From CALBPI01 sp039821605 (lineage in GTDB: Bacteria > Pseudomonadota > Gammaproteobacteria > Steroidobacterales > Woeseiaceae): a DNA stretch of 64,000 nt. A program made the translations under genes and the position numbers. The first letter of the stretch is position 1. Every line of letters starts with the position of its first letter. Of the stretch, positions 51,816 through 60,062 are shown one piece after another. The stretch covers positions 1 through 64,000 of the forward strand of contig JBCBNV010000005.1 of assembly GCA_039821605.1 (NCBI GenBank). The letters run 5' to 3'. Below the pieces are notes generated by a model. The model made no database searches, was not told where the DNA came from, and saw only the letters and a program-made list of their open reading frames with translations.

Positions 51816-52367
51816 ATGCTCCAAGAGATTTCCGAGTTTCTACTGCGAACGCTGACGCAGCTCATCTTGTTCGTCATCCTGCTGCGCCTGTTCCTGCAGA
51901 TGGCACGCGTCAATTTTCGCAATCCGCTTGCACAGGCGATCGTCCGTCTGACCTCACCGCTCGTCGTGCCCGTGCGACGCATCGTGCCGCCGATCGGAAA
52001 AATCGATACCGCAACGGTGCTCGTGGCCTACGTGGTCCAGGTCGCGTTACTTGCCGCATTGATTCTGCTGCGCGGCGGGTCGCTGAGCTCGGCGTTGTTC
52101 ATCATCGCCGCCATCGAACTCGTTCGCATGTCGCTGATGCTCTACACCTACGCCATCATCGTGTGGGTCGTGCTGGGCTGGATTTCGCCGGGCAGCTACA
52201 ACCCGGTGTCGGCGCTCATCGACGAATGGCTGCGTCCGTTCATGGCACCGTTCCGGCGCATCATTCCGCCGATCGCAGGGCTCGACCTGAGCCCGCTGTT
52301 CGCCATGATCGCACTCGGCGTGGGACACATTATCGTCGACAACGTCGGCACGATGCTGCTCACGTAA
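51816..52367 (+). CDS. yggT: YggT family membrane protein
   Basis: A 183-residue inner-membrane protein with two copies of the YGGT repeat, each a hydrophobic helix pair followed by an NPxxxxI...P(V/F)R(R)I(V/I)PP motif, seen as TSPLVVPVRRIVPPIGKID and RPFMAPFRRIIPPIAGLD. ATG follows the proC stop with no gap. The family is linked to cell division, osmotic or turgor functions but its role is not settled. Confidence 0.93.
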   Translation: MLQEISEFLLRTLTQLILFVILLRLFLQMARVNFRNPLAQAIVRLTSPLVVPVRRIVPPIGKIDTATVLVAYVVQVALLAALILLRGGSLSSALFIIAAIELVRMSLMLYTYAIIVWVVLGWISPGSYNPVSALIDEWLRPFMAPFRRIIPPIAGLDLSPLFAMIALGVGHIIVDNVGTMLLT

Positions 52368-52436
52368 GCCGCTGGCGTTTGCCCCGTCGCTCGCCTATTC
52401 TCTCCTGCGGGGAATGTGTTTTTCGGGGGACAGGCG

Positions 52437-52904
52437 ATGAAACAACTGGCACTCATTGGTGTGTTGGCTCTGGCACTTGCCGGTTGCGGCGGTGGCAGCG
52501 GCGAACGAACCGTGCCAGAGGCCGACGCCGCGGCGGAGTACTCAGCCGTATTCGGTGATTTTCGTGTCTTCTTCCACGCCATTTCCACGGACGAGGTGCC
52601 GCCTGAGGTAGCTCGCTCCGTGGGCGTCGTGCGCGCCAAGAATCGTGCGTTGCTCAACATCTCAGTTATGCGCCTCGAGGACAGCACTGCGGTCGAGGCC
52701 GAGGTTGCCGTCAAGGCGTCGAACCTGACGGGCCAGCTCAAGCCCATCACGATGCGCAAGGTCGAACAGGGCGAAGCCATCTACTACCTGGGCGAGCTCT
52801 CGGTAAATAACCGCGAGACCATCATCTTCGACATCAGCGTCACCCCGGCTGGCAGCGAAGACGCGTTTGAAGTGCGCACCAAGCGCATCTACCACACCGA
52901 CTGA
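52437..52904 (+). CDS. DUF4426 lipoprotein
   Basis: A 155-residue lipoprotein: signal ending LALAGCG (C17), then a DUF4426 core containing EYSAVFGDFRVFFHAISTD, RSVGVVRAKNRALLNISV and TIIFDISVTP. Ribosome site GGGGACAGG before ATG 52437. It sits after yggT, as DUF4426 genes do in pseudomonads. Function unknown; periplasmic. Confidence 0.82.
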   Translation: MKQLALIGVLALALAGCGGGSGERTVPEADAAAEYSAVFGDFRVFFHAISTDEVPPEVARSVGVVRAKNRALLNISVMRLEDSTAVEAEVAVKASNLTGQLKPITMRKVEQGEAIYYLGELSVNNRETIIFDISVTPAGSEDAFEVRTKRIYHTD

Positions 52905-53036
52905 GTCCGAGGGCCAGAGCCACCGCAGGCCTCGCGGGTCATGCACCACAAAGTGGCACCAACGTCGCCCGATTTGCACCTCGATTGCGGCGATTTCAAA
53001 TCGCGTTTGACGCTATAAATCAAGTGGTTTTTTGCA

Positions 53037-53061
53037 TACCACCTACAGAAGAGCTGTGGTA
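53037..53061. repeat. Inverted repeat upstream of HU-like gene
   Basis: TACCAC at 53037-53042 and its complement GTGGTA at 53056-53061, about 70 bp before the HU-like start. It could be an operator. The surrounding 52905-53130 has no protein gene. No sigma-70 promoter was convincing. Confidence 0.35.
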
Positions 53062-53130
53062 AGGTACGCGCGATTTTGGCGGCGGGCTTGACCCGTCGAG
53101 ATTGTTTTAGACCCCAGGAGTTCTGACCAG

Positions 53131-53466
53131 ATGGCAGCAAAGAAAAAGACGACCGCAGCGAAAAAGGCACCGACCAAGTCCGAGATCTACCGGCACATCG
53201 CCGATGAAACCGGTCTGACCCGCAAGGACGTCGCAGCGGTATTTGACTCCATGTCTGGCCTCATCAAGAAGAACCTTGGCGGCCGTGGTGCCCCGGGCAC
53301 GTTCACGGTACCGGGCCTCATGAAACTGCGCGTGGCCAAGAAGCCCGCGACGAAGGCACGCAAGGGCGTCAACCCGTTCACGGGTGAAGAGATGATGTTC
53401 AAGGCCAAGCCGGCATCGAAGACCGTCAAGGTCGCGGCGCTCAAGGGCCTCAAAGACATGGTCTGA
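53131..53466 (+). CDS. HU-family DNA-binding protein with basic N-terminal tail
   Basis: A 111-residue histone-like protein. Residues 1-16 are Lys/Ala-rich (KKKTTAAKKAPTK), then an HU-like helical part (KSEIYRHIADETGLTRKDV), the beta arm (VAKKPATKARKGVNPFTGEE) and a final helix. The NPxTGEE turn fits the DNA-binding arm. Good ribosome site (CCCAGGAG) before ATG. Monocistronic, ended by a strong terminator at 53489. It may compact the nucleoid; it differs from canonical HupA/B by the tail. Confidence 0.88.
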   Translation: MAAKKKTTAAKKAPTKSEIYRHIADETGLTRKDVAAVFDSMSGLIKKNLGGRGAPGTFTVPGLMKLRVAKKPATKARKGVNPFTGEEMMFKAKPASKTVKVAALKGLKDMV

Positions 53467-53488
53467 GCCTGGCTCGACCAGACTGAAG

Positions 53489-53515
53489 AGCCCCGCCTCG
53501 GCGGGGCTTTTTTTT
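53489..53515 (+). terminator. Intrinsic terminator after HU-like gene
   Basis: AGCCCCGC, loop CTCG, GCGGGGCT, followed by a run of eight T. Ends six bases before the convergent TerB-like stop. Confidence 0.95.
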
Positions 53516-53520
53516 GCCCG

Positions 53521-53991
53521 CTAGAGCCCGTTCTCGTGCTTGAGCCGCAGCACCTCGCTGCGCGGTACGTACAAGAGCTCACCAATCTTTCCGATCAGCG
53601 CGTCCTCATGCTTGTCGAGCTCGCCGTCGGCCGCCGCGACACGCCACAGCATGTCGACGATCTGCGCCTTTTCGACTGCGGTCAGGGCTTCGTGCAGCGG
53701 ACGCGTGAAGCCTTGCAGGGAGATCGCTGCCTCAGCCTCCTCGAGACCGGCGTCAACGACCATGCCCGTCTCCTCGTCGGTGAGCCCGAAATGGCGCTGC
53801 AAGCCCTCGCGCAGCGCCGCGAGTTCCCGCGTATCGAGTACCCGATCAGCGCGCGCCACTTCCGCCATGAGGGTCGCCGTCGCGAGACGAATACCGTGCT
53901 GCCGGTCGGCCTCGGTATCGGCGCTGTCGCCACCCGCCAACAACACCTCAATCTGTTTACGCAGCGCCGCGAGCATGCCCATACGGCTCAA
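53521..53991 (-). CDS. TerB-like helical protein
   Basis: A 156-residue all-helical protein of the TerB/DjlA N-terminal type: ATATLMAEVARADRVLDTRE, MVVDAGLEEAEAA and WRVAAADGELDKHEDALIGKI in pieces; the Asp-rich loops (ADRVLD, ADGELD) are the metal-type sites of this fold. Start TTG 53991 overlaps the hydrolase stop (TTGA); ATG 53982 is an alternative. Function unknown. Confidence 0.82.
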   Translation of the reverse strand: MSRMGMLAALRKQIEVLLAGGDSADTEADRQHGIRLATATLMAEVARADRVLDTRELAALREGLQRHFGLTDEETGMVVDAGLEEAEAAISLQGFTRPLHEALTAVEKAQIVDMLWRVAAADGELDKHEDALIGKIGELLYVPRSEVLRLKHENGL

Positions 53992-54638
53992 GCCGCCGGC
54001 TCCGCACTGATGAAGCCCATGAGGGTTTCGCGCAGAGCCACGAGCTGACCGTGAAAGAAGTGATCGGCGTCGGGCAGCACGGCAACCTCGATCCCGGGTG
54101 GTTGGGTGTCGGCCCAGGCGATGACGGCGTCAGTGTCCACGAGTTCATCCTTGCCGCCCTGAACGACATAGGCCGACACGGAATCCGGCAAACGCAGCGC
54201 CGGATCCATGATCCGGCCGACGGGGGGCGCCACGAGCACCACCTGCGGCACTTCGGCGTGCTGAGTGGCCGCCACGGCCATTCCGGCGCCAAACGAGAAC
54301 CCGGCCAACGACACGGGCACGCCCGGCCAGCGCTCACGCGACCAGTTGAGCACGGCCAACAGGTCCGTGAGCTCGCCACGGCCCTCATCGTAGGCACCGT
54401 CGCTGGCGCCCACGCCACGAAAGTTGAAGCGCACGGCGATTCGGCCACAGAGATTGAAGGCGCGCGCGAGTGTGGCCACGACCTTGTTCGTCATGGCACC
54501 ACCGTGTGCCGGGTGGGGGTGCGCGATGACGGCAACGGCCGTGTCATCCGTCACCGTCGTGGGGTACTCGACGAGCGTCTCGAGAACGCCCGCGGGCCCG
54601 TCGACACGGGCCGCTTCACGCAGGACTTGCTTCGGCAT
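53988..54638 (-). CDS. Alpha/beta hydrolase (dienelactone hydrolase-like)
   Basis: A 216-residue hydrolase. Oxyanion HPHPAHGGAM, FNFRGVGASDG, nucleophile Ser in LAGFSFGAG, Asp in VQGGKDELVD and His in LPDADHFFHG complete a catalytic triad. Matches the small CocE/YsgA-like family of bacterial hydrolases, substrate unknown. Start at MPKQVL (54638), overlapping the antiporter stop by 23 bp. Confidence 0.87.
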   Translation of the reverse strand: MPKQVLREAARVDGPAGVLETLVEYPTTVTDDTAVAVIAHPHPAHGGAMTNKVVATLARAFNLCGRIAVRFNFRGVGASDGAYDEGRGELTDLLAVLNWSRERWPGVPVSLAGFSFGAGMAVAATQHAEVPQVVLVAPPVGRIMDPALRLPDSVSAYVVQGGKDELVDTDAVIAWADTQPPGIEVAVLPDADHFFHGQLVALRETLMGFISAEPAA

Positions 54639-56454
54639 CGCCAGCAGCCTCCGGTGCTTTCTTGGGTTTGGGCGGCGCGAAATAAACAATCGTGTCGCCG
54701 GACTTGGGCTCTATCTCCGTCTGCGACGCCACGAACTGAACGCTGTCGTTGGCGCTGACCACGAGGATCGTGAGCGCGTCCGCAGGCTGGTCGCCGAGGA
54801 AGTCGCTGTAACTGTAGGTGTCAGACAGGCGCGTGCGTGCAAAGGTCCAGCCGCGCACGTGGTTGCGCCAGAGGCGTTCGTAAACGGCGTCCTTGTCGAA
54901 CGCGATGCGGCCGCGAACACCGCGGGCCACGGCCTTGGGGTCATCGTCATCCTTGCGCCCCATGGGCAACTGGAATACGCGGTCCTGCCCGACTTCCGGT
55001 GCGATCGAGCTGCACACGAGCGCGTTGTAGGCGTCGTTGCTCGTCGCCGCGAGCACGGTGCGAACGTGCGCAAGCTCCACGGACTCCTCGGCAAACTCTG
55101 ACAGGATCTCGCCGTAGAACACCTGCAGCCCCGCGAGCCGCGCCTCACGCAGCGCGTGCCAGCTCGAGTCGGAGATCAGGACGTTGACACCCATGTTGCT
55201 CAGCGTGCGTGCAAGCTCCGTCGACCAGGGCGAGGCGCCCACGATTACGACGCTGTCGCGGTGCCGCGAGGCAAGGCCCAGACGTGCCGCGAGCCAGTTC
55301 AGCGAGAACCCGTGCAGCAGGACGGTCGCAAAGATGACGGCAAACACCATGGGCAAAAGGACCTCAGCCTGGTAGCCCTCGTCGACGAGGCCCGGACCCA
55401 TGATACCGGCCGTGGCGGCAGCGACGATGCCACGCGGTGCAATCCAGGCCAGCAGGACGCGCTCGCGAAACTCCATGTCGGCATTGATCGTGGCCAGCAT
55501 GATGGCCGCAGGACGCGCCAGTAACAGCAGCGCAGCGACCAGAGCACCGCCGCGCCAGCCGATGGAGGCCAATGACGCGATGTCGAGATCGGCCGTGAGC
55601 AGGATGAACACGAGCGACACGAGCATGATCGTGATGTATTCCTTGAAGCGCCGCATGTCGCCGAAGCCTGGCAGGTTCATGTTGGCAATGACGATGCCCA
55701 TGATCGTCACGGCCAACAGGCCTGCTTCGTGCTGCACGTAGTTGGCCGCGACGTACATCATGAGCACCATGCCCAACATGACCGGGCTCTTGAGGTACTC
55801 GGGCACCATCCCGGCGCGGAACGCGAGCCCCGTGAGCCAACCGCCAATGCCACCGAACAGGAGGCCAGACAGCATGGCGAGGCCCAGCGACTCGATCACC
55901 TCGGCGAGCCCCGAGCCCTGGCCGCTGAAGACAAAGAACTGGAACACGAGGACTGCCAGCAACGCGCCGATCGGGTCGTTGACGATGCCCTCCCATTTCA
56001 GATAAGACGCCGTGCGCCGATTGAGCGCCGCCTGGCGCAGCAGCGGCATGATCACGGTCGGGCCCGTGACCACCATGATCGCGCCGAACACGAGTGACGT
56101 GGCCGCGTCGAAGCCGCCGATGAAGTAAGCGCAGGCGCCCGAGAACACCCAGGCCAGGGGTGCACCCAGATAGACAAGGCGGCGCACGCCGCTGCGGGCG
56201 TGCTTGAGCTCTGCAAGGTTCAGGCTGAGCCCACCCTCGAACAGGATGACCGCAACACACAGGCCGATGAGCGGACGCAACAGCTCACCGAGTTGCGCAC
56301 TGGGGTCGACGAGGCCCAGGCCCGGACCGGCGATGAGGCCTGCAATCGACAACAGGACGATCGCCGGCAGACGCAGTTTCCACGCGACCCATTGCGAGAC
56401 CACGCCGAGGAAAACAACGAACACGATACCGATTGAAATGTAATCGTGATCCAT
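54616..56454 (-). CDS. Cation:proton antiporter with C-terminal RCK/TrkA domain
   Basis: A 612-residue protein: about twelve transmembrane helices (residues 5-395) of the NhaP/CPA1 type with FEGGLSL and the NDPIGALLAVLV motif, then a soluble TrkA-N-like domain (VVIVGASPWSTELART) and TrkA-C region. Exchanges Na+ or K+ for H+ in pH or salt homeostasis. The nucleotide-binding domain suggests gating by NAD(H). Followed by the alpha/beta hydrolase and TerB-like genes in a coupled set. Confidence 0.88.
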   Translation of the reverse strand: MDHDYISIGIVFVVFLGVVSQWVAWKLRLPAIVLLSIAGLIAGPGLGLVDPSAQLGELLRPLIGLCVAVILFEGGLSLNLAELKHARSGVRRLVYLGAPLAWVFSGACAYFIGGFDAATSLVFGAIMVVTGPTVIMPLLRQAALNRRTASYLKWEGIVNDPIGALLAVLVFQFFVFSGQGSGLAEVIESLGLAMLSGLLFGGIGGWLTGLAFRAGMVPEYLKSPVMLGMVLMMYVAANYVQHEAGLLAVTIMGIVIANMNLPGFGDMRRFKEYITIMLVSLVFILLTADLDIASLASIGWRGGALVAALLLLARPAAIMLATINADMEFRERVLLAWIAPRGIVAAATAGIMGPGLVDEGYQAEVLLPMVFAVIFATVLLHGFSLNWLAARLGLASRHRDSVVIVGASPWSTELARTLSNMGVNVLISDSSWHALREARLAGLQVFYGEILSEFAEESVELAHVRTVLAATSNDAYNALVCSSIAPEVGQDRVFQLPMGRKDDDDPKAVARGVRGRIAFDKDAVYERLWRNHVRGWTFARTRLSDTYSYSDFLGDQPADALTILVVSANDSVQFVASQTEIEPKSGDTIVYFAPPKPKKAPEAAGDAEASPA

Positions 56455-56638
56455 GGGGGTTCCTTGGGAATTGCCGGCATTCTACATGCCGGCCGCGCAA
56501 ATGGCTTCGAGCCGGCAATATGGCCCCGATGCACAAAAGTGATGCGCCGTCGATGGTATTGCACCACCGTGGTTCCCTAGACTTTGCACAACGGTGATAA
56601 TCGACCTGGGTGCCAAGGACCCGAACACAGACGCAACG

Positions 56639-57331
56639 ATGCAACTGCTGACTATCGCATTACTGGCTGGTGCCTTTGCGCTTGGCGCACTGCTCGGCTG
56701 GCTCCTCCGCGGCGAACGCCGAGAGCGCGCCGACGCCGTGCGCCTGTCGCGTCTGCAGTCGCAGCTCGAGACCCAGCAGACTGCGCTGGACCGGCAGCAG
56801 CGTCAGCGTGACGAATTGCAACAGAAGATAGACGACGCGCGTCACCGCCAGCACCAGGCCGACCGACGTGTTGCGACCATGCGCGAAGCACTCGACGAGC
56901 AGATGGCACTGCGCCGCAAACTCGAGAAGCGCATGAACGCGACGCAGACTCGCATGGCCACGGAGCGCGAGGAACGCAAGAAACTCTCGCGCCAGCTGCG
57001 GCTCGTCATTCAACGCACGCGCGAATCACGCGAGGCGCGCGACGACGCGCGGGATCCTGCGGCGGCGCCGACGCCCGACCGCGCAATCCACGACGATGCG
57101 ACCGAAGACACCGCGCGCACACAGCCCGACGACCTGCGCCTCGTGCGAGGCATCGGTCCCGCGATGAAGCGCGAGCTCGCGGCACATGGCATCCGCACCC
57201 TGTCGGAGCTGGCGGGGCTCGACGATACGCGTGTCGACAAGCTGGATCGCGAACTGCGATTCCCGGGCCGGATCCGGCGCGACCGCTGGGTCGAACAGGC
57301 GCGCAAGCTGATTGGTGCCGATAGCGCATGA
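56639..57331 (+). CDS. Membrane-anchored coiled-coil protein with helix-hairpin-helix
   Basis: A 230-residue protein: one N-terminal transmembrane helix (LLTIALLAGAFALGALLGWLLR), a long charged coiled coil (about residues 30-140), an acidic linker, and a C-terminal HhH module LVRGIGPAMKRELAAHGIRTLSELAGL. HhH modules of this type bind DNA or RNA without sequence preference. Start ATG 56639; a GTG 45 bp upstream is possible. Overlaps the OmpA-like gene by ATGA. Function unknown. Confidence 0.78.
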   Translation: MQLLTIALLAGAFALGALLGWLLRGERRERADAVRLSRLQSQLETQQTALDRQQRQRDELQQKIDDARHRQHQADRRVATMREALDEQMALRRKLEKRMNATQTRMATEREERKKLSRQLRLVIQRTRESREARDDARDPAAAPTPDRAIHDDATEDTARTQPDDLRLVRGIGPAMKRELAAHGIRTLSELAGLDDTRVDKLDRELRFPGRIRRDRWVEQARKLIGADSA

Positions 57332-57783
57332 CGCGACGCGCCGTCGCGCTGCTGCTCCTGTTCGTCGCCGCAAGCCCAGGGACGTTGCGCGCCGACGAAG
57401 CCGCCCAGCATGTGCTGTGCGCGCAGGCGCTCGACTACCTGACGTCGCGCGAGACCATTCGCTTCGCAGCCGCCAGCAGCACCCTGCCGGGGCTGCACGA
57501 CGCGCTCATCGATGACATTGCCAACCTCATGCTGCAGTGCCCGTCGAGCGTGCTGCACATTGAGGGGCACACCGATAACCGCGGTGACGCCGATGCCAAC
57601 CTGGCCTTGAGCACCGCGCGCGCAGAAGCTGTTGGTGATGCGCTCGCGGTGCGAGGCATCACACGTGATCGGCTGCGCGTTGCAGGTTTCGGCGGCACGC
57701 GACCCGTCGCGGACAACGACACGCGCGACGGCAGACGGCAAAACCGTCGTATCGCGTTGCGGTTCGAACGCGGCGTGAGCTAG
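57328..57783 (+). CDS. Small OmpA-family protein
   Basis: A 151-residue exported protein: signal peptide (ALLLLFVAASPGTLRA), then an OmpA C-terminal domain with FAAASSTLPGL, LHIEGHTDNRGDADANLALSTARAEAV in pieces, and RRQNRRIALRFE. It should bind peptidoglycan in the periplasm. Overlaps the preceding HhH gene by four bases. It has no lipobox or beta-barrel. Confidence 0.87.
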   Translation: MTRRAVALLLLFVAASPGTLRADEAAQHVLCAQALDYLTSRETIRFAAASSTLPGLHDALIDDIANLMLQCPSSVLHIEGHTDNRGDADANLALSTARAEAVGDALAVRGITRDRLRVAGFGGTRPVADNDTRDGRRQNRRIALRFERGVS

Positions 57784-58283
57784 CGCGCAGACGCGTCAGC
57801 AGGTACGGAAAAGCGCACGACCGTATCGCGCCGACCGGGCAGACCGGCCTCGTATCGGCCGGCCAGCGCTTCGGCCACGGCCTGGCCCTCATAAACCCCG
57901 GCGGGCGCAGCATCGATGACGCGTGCGTCCGTGGCGCGGCCCTCAGCGTCGACGGTGACTTCGACCATCACGAAGCCTGAGACCTGCCGCTCGGCCCGCG
58001 GTGTCGCCGGTGGCAAAGCGGGCGGTGGCGGTTCCAGGTCGGGTAGCTGGTAGCGCGGTTCGTCGAGCAGCTCGGCAAGATCCACGCTGTCGTAGCCGAG
58101 TGCCTGCACGGGGTGCGCCGTAATCGCGTCGGGATCACGACGCTCGTCGTCGAACAGGCGAATCAGAGCGGCCGCCGAAAGCGTCAGCGCGAGCACGACG
58201 ACGCAGGCACCCGCGAACGCCCCCGCGAGCCGTTTCGGCAGACGGGTCAGTTCACGTCGCTTCGCGCCGGCCGCGGGATCCAT
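57780..58283 (-). CDS. Small TonB-family protein
   Basis: A 167-residue protein: cytosolic 18 residues, one transmembrane helix (AFAGACVVVLALTLSAAALIRLF), short Pro-rich spacer (EPPPPALPPATP), and a TonB C-terminal domain with VMVEVTVDAEGRATDARVIDAAPAGVYEGQAVAEAL in pieces. Shorter than the TonB at 42899. Convergent with the OmpA-like gene, 4-bp overlap. It may serve a dedicated receptor not in this window. Confidence 0.8.
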   Translation of the reverse strand: MDPAAGAKRRELTRLPKRLAGAFAGACVVVLALTLSAAALIRLFDDERRDPDAITAHPVQALGYDSVDLAELLDEPRYQLPDLEPPPPALPPATPRAERQVSGFVMVEVTVDAEGRATDARVIDAAPAGVYEGQAVAEALAGRYEAGLPGRRDTVVRFSVPADASAR

Positions 58284-58287
58284 GCGA

Positions 58288-58785
58288 TCACTCGTAGGTC
58301 GTGCAGCGCTGGAAGCTCACGAGCTCGACTTCAAACAGCATGGTGGCTCCGGGTGGTATCGAGCCTCTGCCGCTGTCGCCGTAGCCGAGGTCCGATTCGA
58401 TTGTCAGCTCCCGCACTTCGCCAATCTGCATGCCGACGACACCCAGGTCCCAGCCCTGAATGACCCGCCTACCGCCAACGGGGAAGCCGTACGGCTGGCC
58501 ACGATCGCGCGAGCTATCGAATTTCTGACCGCGGCCATCTTCAGCCTCGGGATCGTAAAGCCATCCCGTGTAGTGCACGGTGGCAATGTCACCCGTGCCA
58601 ACGGCATCGTCGCGACCCGGCGTCGTGATCTTCGCCTCGAGTCCGTCAACATCCTCCGGCACACCGGGCGTCACGGTCCGCGTGTCATTTTCAACGGCAT
58701 TGCAGTCAGTCGTCCCGGACGCGCCGCACGCGGCCAGCGACAGGCACACTGCCGCCAGCGCCACACAAGAGCCTCTCTTAATCAT
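58288..58785 (-). CDS. FKBP-type peptidyl-prolyl isomerase lipoprotein
   Basis: A 165-residue lipoprotein: signal ending LAAC (C20), then an FKBP domain with VHYTGWLYD, FDSSRDRGQPYGFPVGGRRVIQGWD in pieces and the C-terminal DLGYGDSGRGSIPPGATMLFEVEL in pieces. Catalyses proline isomerisation in the envelope. Start at MIKRGS (58785), 8 bp into the msrB tail, with AGGA upstream; ATG 58803 is also possible. Confidence 0.9.
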   Translation of the reverse strand: MIKRGSCVALAAVCLSLAACGASGTTDCNAVENDTRTVTPGVPEDVDGLEAKITTPGRDDAVGTGDIATVHYTGWLYDPEAEDGRGQKFDSSRDRGQPYGFPVGGRRVIQGWDLGVVGMQIGEVRELTIESDLGYGDSGRGSIPPGATMLFEVELVSFQRCTTYE

Positions 58786-59215
58786 TGTTTTCTGAGTCCT
58801 CACTGGAATCGCTGAAATCGAGCGATGCGGAATTGATGCAGTAGCGCAAACCCGTGGGTTGCGGACCGTCGGGAAACACGTGGCCCAGGTGGGCCCCGCA
58901 ATTGGCGCAGAGCACTTCGTCGCGGATCATGCCGTGGCTCGTATCGCGTTCCGTGCGCACGTTGTCTCCGGCAAGCGGCAGCCAGAAACTCGGCCAGCCC
59001 GAACCCGAGTCGTATTTGTGCTCGCTCGAGAACAGCGGCATGTCGCACACCACGCAGTGGTAGGTGCCATCACCCTTGTTGGCCAGCAGCGCACCTGTGA
59101 ACGGCGCCTCGGTGCCTTTGTCCTGGGTAACGCGGCGCTGCTCATCCGTCAGACTCGCGATGCGATCTTCAAGGTCGTTCGAAGAGACGCTGGTGCGTCG
59201 TGCCGAATCGGCCAT
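58778..59215 (-). CDS. msrB: Peptide-methionine (R)-S-oxide reductase
   Basis: Reduces methionine-R-sulfoxide. The 145-residue protein has zinc cysteines CVVC and CANC, the motif SGSGWPSFW, and the catalytic RYCINSASLDF. No signal peptide. Start ATG 59215 is set by the strong GGAGGAGAG site upstream. It precedes and overlaps the FKBP gene. Confidence 0.96.
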   Translation of the reverse strand: MADSARRTSVSSNDLEDRIASLTDEQRRVTQDKGTEAPFTGALLANKGDGTYHCVVCDMPLFSSEHKYDSGSGWPSFWLPLAGDNVRTERDTSHGMIRDEVLCANCGAHLGHVFPDGPQPTGLRYCINSASLDFSDSSEDSENND

Positions 59216-59315
59216 GTCACTCTCCTCCGGGGGCATCCCCCGATTGTACTCGATTGCGCGTTTGGGCTGCGCTTGCCACCGCGGCACGCTGTCGGCCACA
59301 CTGGCCGACACCGCG

Positions 59316-60062
59316 ATGTCCGATGCCGCCCCGACAGCCCAGCTTAAAGACGTGGACGTCATCCTCGGCGGCAACCACATCCTTCACCGTGTTCGCCTGA
59401 CGCTGCCCGCCGGTTGCGTCACGGCCGTGATCGGCGCCAGCGGCAGTGGCAAGTCGACGCTGCTCCGGCTCCTCAACGGGCTGGTCACGCCCAATGCCGG
59501 CACGGTCTACCGTGACGGTCAGGCGTTAACTCCAGAGCGGCTGCGCGACGTCCGTCGCGACACAGGCTACGCGATGCAGCAGATCGGCTTGCTGCCGCAC
59601 CTGTCCATCGCCGACAACATCGCGCTACCGTTGCGGCTCGCGGGCCGCGACCCGGACGCCATCGCCGCACGCGTCGCGGCGCTGCTCGAGGCCATGCAAC
59701 TGTCGCCCGAGCTCGCCGCACGTTACCCCGCGGCTGCCTCGGGCGGCCAGCAGCAGCGCGCCGGTCTTGCGCGGGCCCTGGCGCTCGAGCCCGAGCTGCT
59801 GTTGCTCGACGAGGCCTTTTCGGGTCTCGACGCCATCACGCGTTTGGCCACCCATGATCAATTTGTGGCGTTGCGGGGCGTGGAAATCAAGAGCGCGCTG
59901 CTCGTGACGCACGATCTCGATGAGGCCGCCCGCCTGGCCGACCGACTCGTGATCCTCAACGCGGGGCGCATCGTACGCGAAGGCCCGCGCGACGATGTAC
60001 TCACCGACCCGCGCGACCCCTATGCCATCGAACTCGTGGAGGCCTTCCAGTGCGCGGGCTGA
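59316..60062 (+). CDS. Osmoprotectant ABC transporter ATP-binding protein
   Basis: A 248-residue ATPase of the ProV/OpuCA group. Walker A GASGSGKS, signature ASGGQQQR (Leu of LSGGQ is Ala), Walker B LLLLDEAFSGLD and the H-loop LVTHDLDEA. No C-terminal CBS pair, which larger OpuCA proteins use as osmosensors. Start ATG 59316. It overlaps the SBD-permease gene by 13 bp, so both form one transporter. Confidence 0.88.
   Translation: MSDAAPTAQLKDVDVILGGNHILHRVRLTLPAGCVTAVIGASGSGKSTLLRLLNGLVTPNAGTVYRDGQALTPERLRDVRRDTGYAMQQIGLLPHLSIADNIALPLRLAGRDPDAIAARVAALLEAMQLSPELAARYPAAASGGQQQRAGLARALALEPELLLLDEAFSGLDAITRLATHDQFVALRGVEIKSALLVTHDLDEAARLADRLVILNAGRIVREGPRDDVLTDPRDPYAIELVEAFQCAG

Noticed and set aside
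53007..53020. TTGACG and TATAAA elements before the HU-like gene as a promoter
   Set aside because: The two elements are one base apart, so they cannot form a -35/-10 pair; other pairings lacked a second hexamer.
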